64,000 nucleotides of DNA from Meandrina meandrites. Lineage: Eukaryota; Cnidaria; Anthozoa; Scleractinia; Meandrinidae. The number at the start of each line of letters is the position of its first letter. The stretch's first letter is position 1. The position numbers and the translations under genes were made by a program. The notes beneath the pieces are model-generated. The model made no database searches. It worked only from the letters and a program-made list of their open reading frames with translations, and was not told the origin of the DNA. Below, piece by piece: positions 11,401-21,760 of this stretch. The stretch spans positions 15,266,161 through 15,330,160 of the forward strand of contig OY855906.1 in NCBI GenBank assembly GCA_963693305.1, written 5' to 3'.

Positions 11401-13630
11401 GTACAATTTAGATGGCAGACTACTTACCTAGTCTACCTATGCCCTTAGGCAAATAAGCATGAAAAGTTCTTTGTCCCACAAGAAAACCTGGCTTGTCCTG
11501 GACAGCAGTTTATTGACTACTGTAATAGTCTACAAGTATCCTTTTAGTCGACTCCGTACTCAATGATAATGAGTATTGGCCACCATATAAGTTCACGACA
11601 ACTAGGATTACAACAAATGTGACAAATATGCCCTTGATGTACCTTTTGAAATAATACTCAAAGCAACCCCTAATTTCAAAACCTAATCAAACAACAATGG
11701 CATTTTACACTGGTAATAGCTAGGTAAAGACTGCGTTCGAGCCAAGTGCACCATCCGTCCCGAGCAGTAGTATGAAGAGACTAGGAGTATTTCCCTGGTA
11801 TCCATTTGTACACCGGATGCTACACCTCTAAAAGGCATGGCAAAATGAAACAAAAAATAAAGTCAATATCCACCAAACACAAACCATTACTTTGACGTAA
11901 CATTTTTACCGCCACAATAAACTGTTGGAACTTTTTTTAGATGACCACAACGTTATTGACTGCAGCATAAATTTAACTGCCTGTGCAGTTAAGAATATAA
12001 GTAAAAAAATAAAATCAATATCCACCAAACACAAAACATTACTGTGACATAACATTTTTACCGCCACAATAAACTGTTGAAACTTTTTTTAGATGACCAC
12101 AACGTTATTGACTGCAGCATAAATTTAACTGCCTGTGCAGTTAAAAATATAAGTTAAAAATCTATTTCCGATAAAAATTCTAGTTTATATTTGCCACTGT
12201 TCCTAATACCACATTTTGACGTCATCTGTGATCTATGACTGAACAGACGCACGGAAAAATGGAATCTATTTGTAAAATAGAAGTACAGCTTTTAGCGCAC
12301 GCTTTCTTACAGGAAGCATGTTTATCATAAGTAGTGGAAACTCACCATGCATTTGTTTGCGGAAGCATTCACTGTATGTGTTTATATTGCTATCTGCAAC
12401 TATCAATGGAAAATTGTTCAAACGAGCATGTTTCTCTTTTTCGAGAGCATTTCAGTGAGAGATAAATGAACTGTTACTCAGACTGTAAGCCTTTTACAAG
12501 TTGTGGGAAAACCCTAGCTCGGTAGCAGAGAGGTACGTGGTACCACTCAGCTCCCGAGCGTGGTGAAAACGAGCAAACTGTTATTATATTGGTGCGCGAT
12601 AAGAGTGCCTCGTCTCTACCACATAGACGTACAATAGCGGATTGGTGAAATGTTTAGATGAGAAACTACAGCCTGTCATTCAACCATGCAGTATACAAAT
12701 ACTGGGACTTTTTTGTTTGCGAACGGAATCAAGGATTACAGATCAATAACGGCAATGTTTACGTGTCGTATGATGTTTCCATACCATTAAGTGCTTTTAT
12801 GCTGCAACACACTAACGGTTAAATTTTTGAGGGTAGTAATGTATTGCTTTAGGGTAATGTATTAGATGTCTTTTTGTCTTTCCTTGCGTCTGTCTGTTTG
12901 ACAATTTATTAATTTATCCTCCTAACCTCTGATTTGTTGGTTGGATGACTGACTGACTGACTGACTGACTGACTGACTGACTGATTGACTGACCGACCGA
13001 CCGACCGACCGACCGACCGACCGACCGACCGACCGACCGACCGACCGACCGACCGACCGACCGACCGACCGACCGACCGACCGACCGACCGACCGACCGA
13101 CCGACCGACCGACCGACCGACCGACCGACCGACCGACCGACCGACCGACCGACCGACCGACCGACCGACCGACCGACCGACCGACCGACCGACCGACCGA
13201 CCGACCGACCGACCGACCGACCGACCGACCGACCGACCGACCGACCGACCGACCGACCGACCGACCGACCGACCGACCGACCGACCGACCGACCGACCGA
13301 CCGACCGACCGACCGACCGACCGACCGACCGACCGACCGACCGACCGACCGACCGACCGACCGACCGACCGACCGACCGACCGACCGACCGACCGACCGA
13401 CCGACCGACCGACCGACCGACCGACCGACCGACCGACCGACCGACCGACCGACCGACCGACCGACTGACCGACCGACTGCACGGACCGACCGACCGAGTG
13501 TGCTTAAATTTCAATTGATTATTATTTTATTCCCCAGGAATCCGGGAGGCCTGCCGTAGAAAATGTGGAAGAGTCCCTGGTGGGCGATGTAGTAAATAGA
13601 CTTAGAAGTTACGTGAGAAGCATTTTGTAG
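8460..13630 (+). CDS. Unrecognised plus-strand gene, last two coding exons (gene Y)
   Basis: Exon 8460-8639 (60 codons) follows a TATGCAG acceptor and ends at a TTG|GTGAGT donor. It reads VSPNRLRLSKDKC, then IPPPCLYFPCSRAGATKI, then SLIVIDEKGRIVLDL and PLKLDEFLL. Exon 13538-13630 follows TTATTCCCCAG and reads ESGRPAVENVEESLVGDVV, then NRLRSYVRSIL, then TAG at 13628-13630. Both junctions are phase 0, so the exons join in frame. Upstream exons were not found, and another exon between them is possible. I cannot name the family. Composition, a charged amphipathic tail and good splice sites argue for real coding sequence. The intron of ~4.9 kb holds a 152-bp tandem duplication and the (CGAC)n tract. 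That tract ends only ~40 bp before the acceptor. Confidence 0.5.
11852..12155. repeat. 152-bp unit in two tandem copies
   Basis: The segment from TCAATATCCACCAAACAC through the GACTGCAGCATAAATTTAAC motif to AATATAAG recurs after exactly 152 bases with only a few differences, for example CCATTACTTTGACG against ACATTACTGTGACA. It lies in the candidate intron of gene Y. No coding potential is seen. Confidence 0.9.
12944..13495. repeat. Very long (CGAC)n tetranucleotide tract
   Basis: About 40 bp of TGAC units pass into an essentially perfect run of GACC/CGAC units from ~12988 to ~13464 (roughly 119 units), then an imperfect tail to 13495. Because the unit is four bases, the plus strand reads Pro-Thr-Asp-Arg and the minus strand Ser-Val-Gly-Arg indefinitely. 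The open frames of 177-201 codons here are therefore artefacts. The lead-in TGAC units suggest a single C/T change spread by slippage. Confidence 0.98.
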
Positions 13631-13908
13631 CATACATTTTTCATTATGTTCGAAACAGAAGCACAACAATATCGTAAAAATGGCTTGTCATGCCACATGG
13701 CATTTTTACTCTTCTCAGAACGGGTGGCTCTGCGCGGTCGGAGCCACAAATTTGCCAAATTTTACACCGAAAATTAGTTATTATGAACACTCCTCGCGAT
13801 CACTTAAAAAAACACTAAGAGAAGTTTGGACACTTCCTACCAACGGAAAAACTCTTTCTCTTTCACTCGAAGATAATTACAAGGCTTTAGGGAGCAGGTT
13901 ATTAGAAT

Positions 13909-14153
13909 GACCATAGGCAGACAATCGTCGCAAAAGACAGAAGTTAAGTGAACTTTATTTATCTGGCTTACAGCAAATCACAATTTGGGATTAAAAGATG
14001 CAAAATCCAGTATTTCATGAAACATTTTTCGCGATCACTTTTGTCAGGACGAGGTCAGTCGTTACAAAATTCATCGAATGTATGAGATCAAATAGCGTAT
14101 CGTAACGTGTATGTCACGTGATCTCAAATACAGAGGATTGTCTGCCTGTGGTC
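13909..14153. mobile_element. 245-bp MITE, GACCATAGGCAGACAATC ends
   Basis: The left end GACCATAGGCAGACAATC is matched by the right end GATTGTCTGCCTGTGGTC in inverted orientation. There is no coding content. It sits just after the last exon of gene Y. Confidence 0.7.
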
Positions 14154-14198
14154 TAAAAAAGCTCTTCGGGGAAATATTATCTTACTTTTTCTTCCTTG

Positions 14199-14925
14199 AG
14201 GTCCGTTTACGCGATTTTTGTGGCGATTTTTGCGGCAATCTACGCGGCAATTCTAAATCACCCATGTAAACTAGCGGCGATATCATGGCGATTTCGTGGC
14301 GATTTTTCGCCACGAAATCACCGCTATTTCGAACCTGCTCGAATTTAGACGCGATTTACCGGCGATTTCTCGCTTTAATGGAGGGTGAAAAAAGCCTACT
14401 TTGAGGTACCCGCAAGGGTACTTTGTCGCAAACATGGCGGAGGTTGTTTGCATCAAACCTTCAAAAAAGTCTCCAAAAAAGAGAGAAAGCTGCAAAGAAA
14501 GCCAGAAAAGATATATTTAGTTAGCCGTTAGGCAGAGAAAGACTGCCTGTTTAATACATGTTCGCTTGACTACAAGCAGCAGGAGAGGAAAATCGCTGCA
14601 AGCGGCGACAAAGTAAAAATGTACCGATACCCTAACAAACTGTAACTAATTGAGTCGCCTCTACGCCTATTTCCATGCAACGCTCCATGTTCCATTTTTC
14701 GATTTCATTCATAACAAAATGGCACAATTGGAGACATGGTGCTTTCGTGCTTCCTGTTAACATAACGCATGGGCCCTGCGCTGCCCGCTACAAAAAAGTC
14801 GAAAAATTTCTAAGAAATAGCTACAAAATCGCCATGAAATCGCCGCTAGTTTACACGCGCGATTTGGAATCGCCGCGTAAATCGCCCAAAAAATTGCTAT
14901 AAAAATCGCAAGTATAAACGGGCCT
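14199..14925. mobile_element. ~730-bp non-autonomous DNA transposon with ~100-bp TIRs
   Basis: The left end (AGGTCCGTTTACGCGATTTT) and the reverse complement of the right end (AGGCCCGTTTATACTTGCGA) agree and stay similar for about 100 bp. Both arms contain TGTAAACTAGCGGCGAT. GCGATTT words recur throughout both arms. PIF/Harbinger-like MITEs often have comparable GGCCCGTTTAYAC termini (family knowledge), but I could not define a clean target duplication. No transposase is present. Confidence 0.75.
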
Positions 14926-15695
14926 TAAGCGTTTTTGGTTCATCATAGTCCTTTTCTCTTGAAAAAAAGTGAGTATCAGAACCCAGAACGATCGATTTCT
15001 TCCTTCAAACATTGTTGGCTGCCATCGAAAATATGCAAGATATGTATTGCGTTACTACTGACTCTGTGACTGTCATCGCTGCTGTTCAGACGCAGGAACG
15101 TCACAATATGTCACATGTTATGTCACGCTCATTCACAAAACGGTCGTCGACCAAAGTCACGAAGAGTTCTGCATTTAAAAATCGGCTTAAATCGATCCAG
15201 TTTGGCGACTTCATCTCAATCTTTCGTTCAAAAGAAAGTTTTACAATGGAATATCAGTGAAAACAAAGGAAAGTTGGATATTTGGAGCTGAAATATTTAT
15301 TTTCGTGCGTTTTGTAATTGGAAGTGTTTACACAGTTTACGGGCGCTTCTATGAAAATTTGCCGAACTTTGATGTCGCTAACCCAAGCCAATTCTCAGGT
15401 ATGTTTTTAAAAAATATCTATAATTATGTGTGTATAAACGAGGATTGAGAAAATTTGAAGTTATACCGCATATTAAATATTGCCATTGGAAATTACTATT
15501 AAATCCAAGTTTTAGTTATGGTGAAAGACTATTCCTCGTTTTTAAATTATTTTAGTTCGACAAGTTTCATTGAAGCCTTGGAATCGCATTCCATTGAAAG
15601 ACAAAGAGTTTTAGTGTTGATAGAAAGCGTCCAAAACTCTCCGTGCTGTTCGGTTTGCGAACGCGAGGAGAGTTTACGATAGCGAATTTTGGGTT

Positions 15696-16024
15696 ACAGT
15701 CAAAATACTCAGCGCGTGCCGCTTAGAATTCCGGAATGGTTTTGATTAACGGCGAGCGGATTGCATTATTCGTTTCAAACATTCAAATTTAATTCGAATA
15801 TTGTAGATCATCCAACAGTGAACACGTGAGCACGTGAACCTGTAAAAAATAAACCAATCAAATTGCTTCATTTCTGACAGGCTCACGTGTTCACCTGTTC
15901 CCGGTTGGATGATCTACAATATTCAAATTAAATTTGAATGTTTGAAACCAATAATGCAATCCGTTCGCTGTTAATCAAAACTTTTCCGGAATTCTAAGCG
16001 GCACGCGCTGAGTATTTTGACTGT
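15696..16024. mobile_element. 329-bp foldback element
   Basis: Arms of about 145 bp are inverted copies. The left starts ACAGTCAAAATACTCAGCGC and the right ends with its complement. The arms also share the GATCATCCAAC and CACGTG motifs near the short central loop. A transcript would form an almost complete hairpin. There is no open frame of interest. Confidence 0.85.
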
Positions 16025-16280
16025 AAGAATTGGGCCATTTTGAGACTCCGACCACGAAAAGCGTTTGTCCTTTTTTTCTCGAAAATAAAAGACTTTTAGG
16101 GGGAGCAAACTACATCAGGTCGCTTAACTATCTAAAAGCTCTTAGTAAGTCTATAAAGTTCTCGCGCAATAAAAATGTTAATTTGTTGAATGAGTGACGT
16201 CCGACGTGCTCCGGCAGAGTTACCCCCACCTCCCTACCCCCTGCTCCAAGAAAGTCCAACAAATGTCCAGTTTTAATATT

Positions 16281-16618
16281 GAAGGGACACTGCCACGAGC
16301 ATAACTTCAAAAATTCAACGACCCAAAAACATGTTTACACTATTGGAAACCTATTAACAGAGGTCAAGTTTTCTTAGAATTACTATACCTGTCTACAAAA
16401 GCTAAATGTAGAGTGATATCACTGTGATACCATTGGTAGCTTTTGATCTCAACTTGAAAAAGTCAGCCTGACTTTTTCAAGTTCTGTCCTTGCAATTTGC
16501 TAGATATCCTTCCCTTTACGTTCTAGGATCATTTCCTGCATGGTTGAAAGAACTTATTCGTAATTTTGGTGCCGTTTTACTAAAAAAGCCAAAAAATGTC
16601 CATGACAGTGTCCCTTTA
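16281..16618. mobile_element. MITE with AAGGGACACTG ends
   Basis: AAGGGACACTGCCACGAGC at the left is mirrored by GTCCATGACAGTGTCCCTTT at the right. The middle contains a near-perfect palindrome, CTTGAAAAAGTC/GACTTTTTCAAG, at about 16452-16487. Confidence 0.65.
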
Positions 16619-16624
16619 CGATAA

Positions 16625-19600
16625 GACTGTCGGAAGTTGGCATTATCTAAGGACGAAAAATTATATCTTATTTCACCTTATGTTTATTCTATATTTGTGC
16701 TTCCTCAGCTTAAATACGATGCCACCCATTTACAACAGTAAGGTGTCTTTATTATAGTAGTTTTTACGTTTTTATTTCAAATCAGAAATTGTTGAACGTA
16801 ATGTGCAATGAAATGTTACGTTAATTATTTGAATCCCGATTTTTCAAACCTCCCGAGAACTGCAATCAAAACTCGTTTCTCTTCCTTCAGTACAAGTCGA
16901 ACACTGCAATTTTATCTCCGGGTTCTCAATCCCATCTTCGTTTCTCTTGGAGTTTTCGAGTTTGAACAATCGGGATTTTACAGTACTATTGAACGGTATT
17001 AGTCGTTTATTAAAACGTAAAGTCGCTAGGCTCAAAAGTTCGCGTCCAACAAAATTTATACTAGTAAATCGTAGATATAATTGCATACGGGGATCAGACA
17101 AAGGAACAACCGTTAGTGACGATCAGGGTTTGTAATGAATTTTCATTTTTACGACTATTTTGCAAAATGGAAAATAAGAGAATCGTAGCTGAAAGCAGAT
17201 TTACTTTTTCCCTCCCTCGTTTCCTGTTAAGCACGTTATGGTTCAAAACGTCATCATTAAATTGATTTGAGCATAAAACAGCTGCTTTGTCCAAAAATTT
17301 ACAATGCAACGAAGTAAGTTTCATCATTTCAAGCATTGTAACGTCGAAAGCTTTTTTGGTTAACCATATCCAAAATGGTATAAAACCTGACGAAAATGAT
17401 GTTATCAGATTCTACACTTAGCAGTAACAAGCATTAAATTGTCATGCATTCTTGTCCAAATGTTTCATCGTTCCCGCTGATACTGCTGCTCTTCAGTACT
17501 TATGCAAAATAGTCGTAGTCTCCAAGAGAATGAGTTAGTATAGAGAATCAGTTAACTTATTACTTAAATTATGTATGTGTGCGAAACATGCATAATTTGT
17601 TTCAATACATGAAATTCGTGTAAGAGTAAAAAAATGACCGCTTGCAGTTTAGGATTCACGACTTGGAGTACAGAAAGGGTATGGAAAACTGTTATTTAGG
17701 TATTTCAAATGGGCCTTTTAAAATATCTCGAACAGACCCACTGTACAGTTGATTCACTAATTAAATGGAAATTGTGTTGTTTATTTGCAATATTATATAT
17801 ATGTATTATATATATATGTTGTGGTTGAACATTATCCTTGGTTCAAATTTTATTTTCCTTTCTTTTAAACTCATTATCATACATTACCATGGCCAAAAAC
17901 AAAGCAAATTATAATTTGAACCAATTATTAAGACCGGGCTTTTTTTGGATCTTTTCAGACCGCGGTGGGGGCAGAATATTTAAGCAAAAACACCTTCAAA
18001 CTTAAAGGATATATAGTACGTCCGAAAATCTATCTTTTGATATACGTCACGTGGGATGATGACGTCACATCACGTGGCAAATACATCATGATGTCAAAAC
18101 AGCCGCAATCTTGGATCCGCCATATTGGATTTCAAAATTTTCCAATACGTCAGAAAACCGCCCAAATTACTGAAAAATTCTCAAAATCTATAAAACAATG
18201 CAAAAAAAAAAAAAACCTAAAAGGCGTGAAAATAAGTGAATCAAAGTTAATTTTCACTAATGGGAACACAAAAATTACAAATTTGGAAAAATATGTCTGT
18301 GAAAATGACGTTACCAAGGTAACGACAAGTTCCAAACACAACAACCTATCCTACCAATTTATTTCCAGATGACTTTAAGATGAACTCGTTTGGCTAAGTC
18401 GTGAAAAAGTTATAAACGTTTAAACTCAGCATGGGCACTTTGCCCACCCCCCCCCCCCCCCCCGGGGGGGTCTGGATAGGATTGAAAAGATTTGCAGTCA
18501 ATTTACTTTTTCATTTTACCTCTATTTGTCTGTAATCTATTTAGATTACAACGCAATATTTTACGCAACGATAAGCTAGCATGCCCTGCTGCACAAAATT
18601 AAAATCATAGTAAGACTAGCTGTTGATGCAAAGATGGGAGACATTTTGAACAGCAATACAAGTTCCAGTGCAAGCAACTAGGAGTCGCAATCAAGTGATT
18701 CAGAAGTGGAATCTGATCGGTTTTGTTTAGCACTGCTTGGAGGTCATGTTTGTTCCAGATACGGATGTCCAACAAGTAAACATGTAGTATTGCTGTATAT
18801 CTGCGTCTGGAACAAGCATTACCTTGTAGCAAAAACAGCTGTGTGCATCAAAGAAAATGCTAGGTATTTGTATATAAAAGGCGCGTAAAAACGCGGGGTT
18901 GGGGGTAAAAATTTTCCGACTGATCAGTGGGGGCATTAAGTAAATTCACTCCTTTAGAATGGCGTATTACTTAAATTTTTCTATTTGAAGCCCATTTTGT
19001 GGCGAGCGCAGTCCTAACGAAAACTTAACTTAGACACCTTTATACACAATTGAAACAGACATTGCAGACAGGCACGTTAGTTCTAGCCGTGGCCATAGGA
19101 CGGTCGTATATCTCTGACGACAACATCACTGGACGAAGCAGATAAAGCAGATGAAGCCGGATTAAGCAGTTTTAGTTGCTAATTTTCGATCTCTGAGCGA
19201 ACACTAGAATATAAAGGGTAGTAAAGTGTATTTCGTGACTCGTAATTGGCCCTTATTCCAGTGAAATGTTAATGGCTTTTTTAACGTGAATCATTATTTC
19301 AATGATAGCCGTGATTTTCCGAAATAACTTTCCAAAGGAATAAATGTTTAATTTGCCGTGGACCGTAAATTTGATCATGTCCCTGTCAATTTAAACACTA
19401 AATGACGAACCCTCCCACAAGGATTGTGACGATTTTGTGGAGTAAGATGTGCTATTCCGGCAAGCGTTATATTCAGAACGAGGAATTCGGTTTCCTTTTT
19501 GCAGGACCGAGAACCCGAAGCGGGCGAATAGTGAAAACATTAAACAAGGCTTTTGCTTTGGACATTAATTCCTAAAAGTGTAACGACATGAAACTGATTT

Positions 19601-19900
19601 GCCTACTTTATTTTTCAGGAGCTATAGAAGGACTTTTAATTTTATTTTCCGTGAAATGTGATCTAGACTCCCCTTCGCCACTCTCTTACAACTATCTGAT
19701 AAAGATACACATGCTAGACCAGATGTACAATCAAATGTATTTGATCTTACAAGAAGTTCTGTCCTTATGAACAACCTTTTGTAAAATAATTTTTCTCATG
19801 ACTGATTTGTCATGCAACTCTTCTGGCTAATTCGCAACTACTACATAAGAACTGTATTTATCAACTGGAAGTTAATAACAGTATATATATCGCCGATGCT
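16625..19900. other. Intergenic DNA, no supported gene
   Basis: Overlapping short open frames on both strands (16808-17336, 17965-18372, 18605-18936, 19588-19770) lack family motifs and paired splice sites. A homopolymer junction of C17 followed by G7 lies at 18447-18470. TA-rich sequence occurs near 17795-17820. A weak inverted repeat, TTGTTCCAGAYRCRGAT, spans 18747-18816. Confidence 0.4.
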
Positions 19901-19912
19901 ATTTTTGAAAAG

Positions 19913-19948
19913 CTGGCCGTTTCGAACGTTAGCTCTTCGTCAGGCCAG
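19913..19948 (-). ncRNA. Hammerhead-ribozyme-like core (Penelope/retrozyme tail type)
   Basis: Read on the minus strand the site contains CUGACGA, a short GAGC/GUUC stem with a 4-base loop, then GAAAC. These match the CUGANGA and GAAA boxes of a hammerhead core. CUGGCC and GGCCAG bracket the core and pair with each other, so a monomeric three-way junction is not obvious. A dimeric or relic form is possible. Such cores are known in the terminal repeats of Penelope-like elements (established). Assignment here is by motif only. Confidence 0.4.
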
Positions 19949-19949
19949 T

Positions 19950-21160
19950 AAAAGCTTGAAATAATTTCACTTTGAACAAGAAAGCAAAAGACTATATGTT
20001 CTGTTGTTAAACATATTTTTCTGCATCAGGAGATTTCATTTCTGACTTTGGCGGGAACCTCTCTTCTAAGACTTTCCAGGCGGGAGAAGCGTGCGTGTTC
20101 ACTCTTGATGTTGAGCTGGGTTGACTGTATTACTAAAACTGCTATTTTTGAAAGCAAGTGTAAAGCTTCGAGGAATCTCTTTTGCACCAACAACCTTTCT
20201 TTTGTAACATATCACTCTGCAGCAGACCCTATGGAAAGAAAAAAAATAAAGATTGTAAACTTGAGCATGTTGTGCCGGCCACATAACTTAGTAATGTCCT
20301 TGGTTTGCACTCATGCCGGCTCAATATTATTTCATTACTGTAGAGGAGTAGCATCGAGTTACCTTTTACCATTTGCTTTCGAAGACCAGGGCCAATAAGC
20401 CACCCAAGCAGGGAATAAAACATCAGTAACCGGTCGGTCTTGTCTACAATAAAATAATAGTTTTGAAATTCATCCCTGCAGGTTAATTTTCAATTTAAAT
20501 TAGAAAAAAATATATTTTTAAGAAACAAATACGCTCTTTTAAAAGTCGTTTTATTAGAAATTCACACCAAATCCGTTCGAATGCATCAGTTACGACCCAG
20601 TTTACTTAAGCTTTTAATGTCAAATAGGTGAGTACCCAACCCAGCGGACCTATGCTATGTTCTAGTGTTTTTAACTGCAGTTTAAACAAGAAGTTCCACT
20701 ATAAAAGGGTTGGAACCTCCCACATTTCACACCTTTCGGGCGCGAAATGCAAATTTTCACTCTTGCATTCATGGCACGTTGCAGAGTCAAGCGTCCTGCA
20801 AATTAAATACGCCTCAAAACCTCATGAAACCAAAAGATACCCTTTACAAAAGTAAAATATAACTTGTTAACGTTTTAGCATAGCATTCTCAACAAAAATG
20901 AACCACATTTTATCAGCAACTGTCGGGGAGAAAGCGTGAGTTGTTTGTCAGCTGTTTACGCTTTGATGGTTTATTGACAACTGGGCGTGAGAATGGCCAG
21001 GCCTGGCCCCTTTTATACTTTTATATTCCAACACTTTCCAAGACTTAGATTTCGATTGGTCATTATAACCACTCTTAATCAGTTGATGCTACAATCATGG
21101 TGTCAAACAAATGATTAGTGATTGGTGAACACGTTGTTGTCTTTTTCATTACACAATATG
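19950..21160. other. Intergenic DNA, no supported gene
   Basis: Open frames at 20048-20423 begin at non-ATG codons or lie on opposite strands of the same segment, and match no family I know. The missing terminal exon of ZU5/UPA gene A should lie somewhere downstream (to lower coordinates) of 21761, but I could not identify it here. Confidence 0.3.
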
Positions 21161-21689
21161 TTACCATAGCAACACTACAACCTGTTAAAAACACCCTTAA
21201 TTTTAGCTTTAAGTGCTTCTAACTCAAAAACGAGCCCGGTGACCCCCATTTTTTATTACGAAATTTTGATCAGCAAGACAAGATGCAACTTTTGGCAAAG
21301 TTTTAAAAAAATCTGCACATGGGGTTCAGAGCCACCTTAAATTTTCGTAAATTTAAGGTGGCTCTGAACCCCATGTGCAGATTTTTTTAAAACTTTGCAG
21401 AACGTTGCATCTTGTACTGTTGATTACAATTCGATAATAAAAAATGGGGGTCACCGGACTTGTTTTCGAGTTATAAGCACTTAAAGCTAGAATTAAGGCT
21501 GTTTTTAACAGGTTATACTGTTGCTATGGTAACTTGCAATGTCCAAAAAATAGCCATAACTTGTTTATCGGCCATTGGGCATCTGTTTGATACCATTATT
21601 GTTGGGTCAACTGAAAAAGACTTTTGGCATTGATCCGTCAAAATTGAGGTGTTGAAAAATGCAGGAAACTGTTCTGAGCCACCTTAAAT
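21161..21689. mobile_element. Two head-to-head MITEs forming a 372-bp hairpin
   Basis: The segment 21161-21532 is an inverted repeat with a ~6-bp centre near 21346. Both arms contain AAGGTGGCTCTGAACCCC, the CTGCACATGGGG complement and a GTTGCTATGGTAAC outer motif. The right-hand copy continues to GTTCTGAGCCACCTTA at ~21675-21689, the inverse of its own start. One complete element therefore runs ~21354-21689, and a truncated copy lies opposed to it. Confidence 0.8.
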
Positions 21690-21760
21690 CATGTATAACA
21701 TGATCATTGTAAGTAGCTATGGTGATTTTATAGCACTTTAATTTACATTTCACATCTTAC

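Noticed and set aside
12909..13518. Open frames of up to 201 codons (Ser-Val-Gly-Arg and Pro-Thr-Asp-Arg repeats)
   Set aside because: They are translations of the (CGAC)n tract in frames without stops.
15257..15448. Possible signal-peptide exon before a CTCAG|GTATGT donor
   Set aside because: The frame starts at GTG with no ATG, and no partner exon was found.
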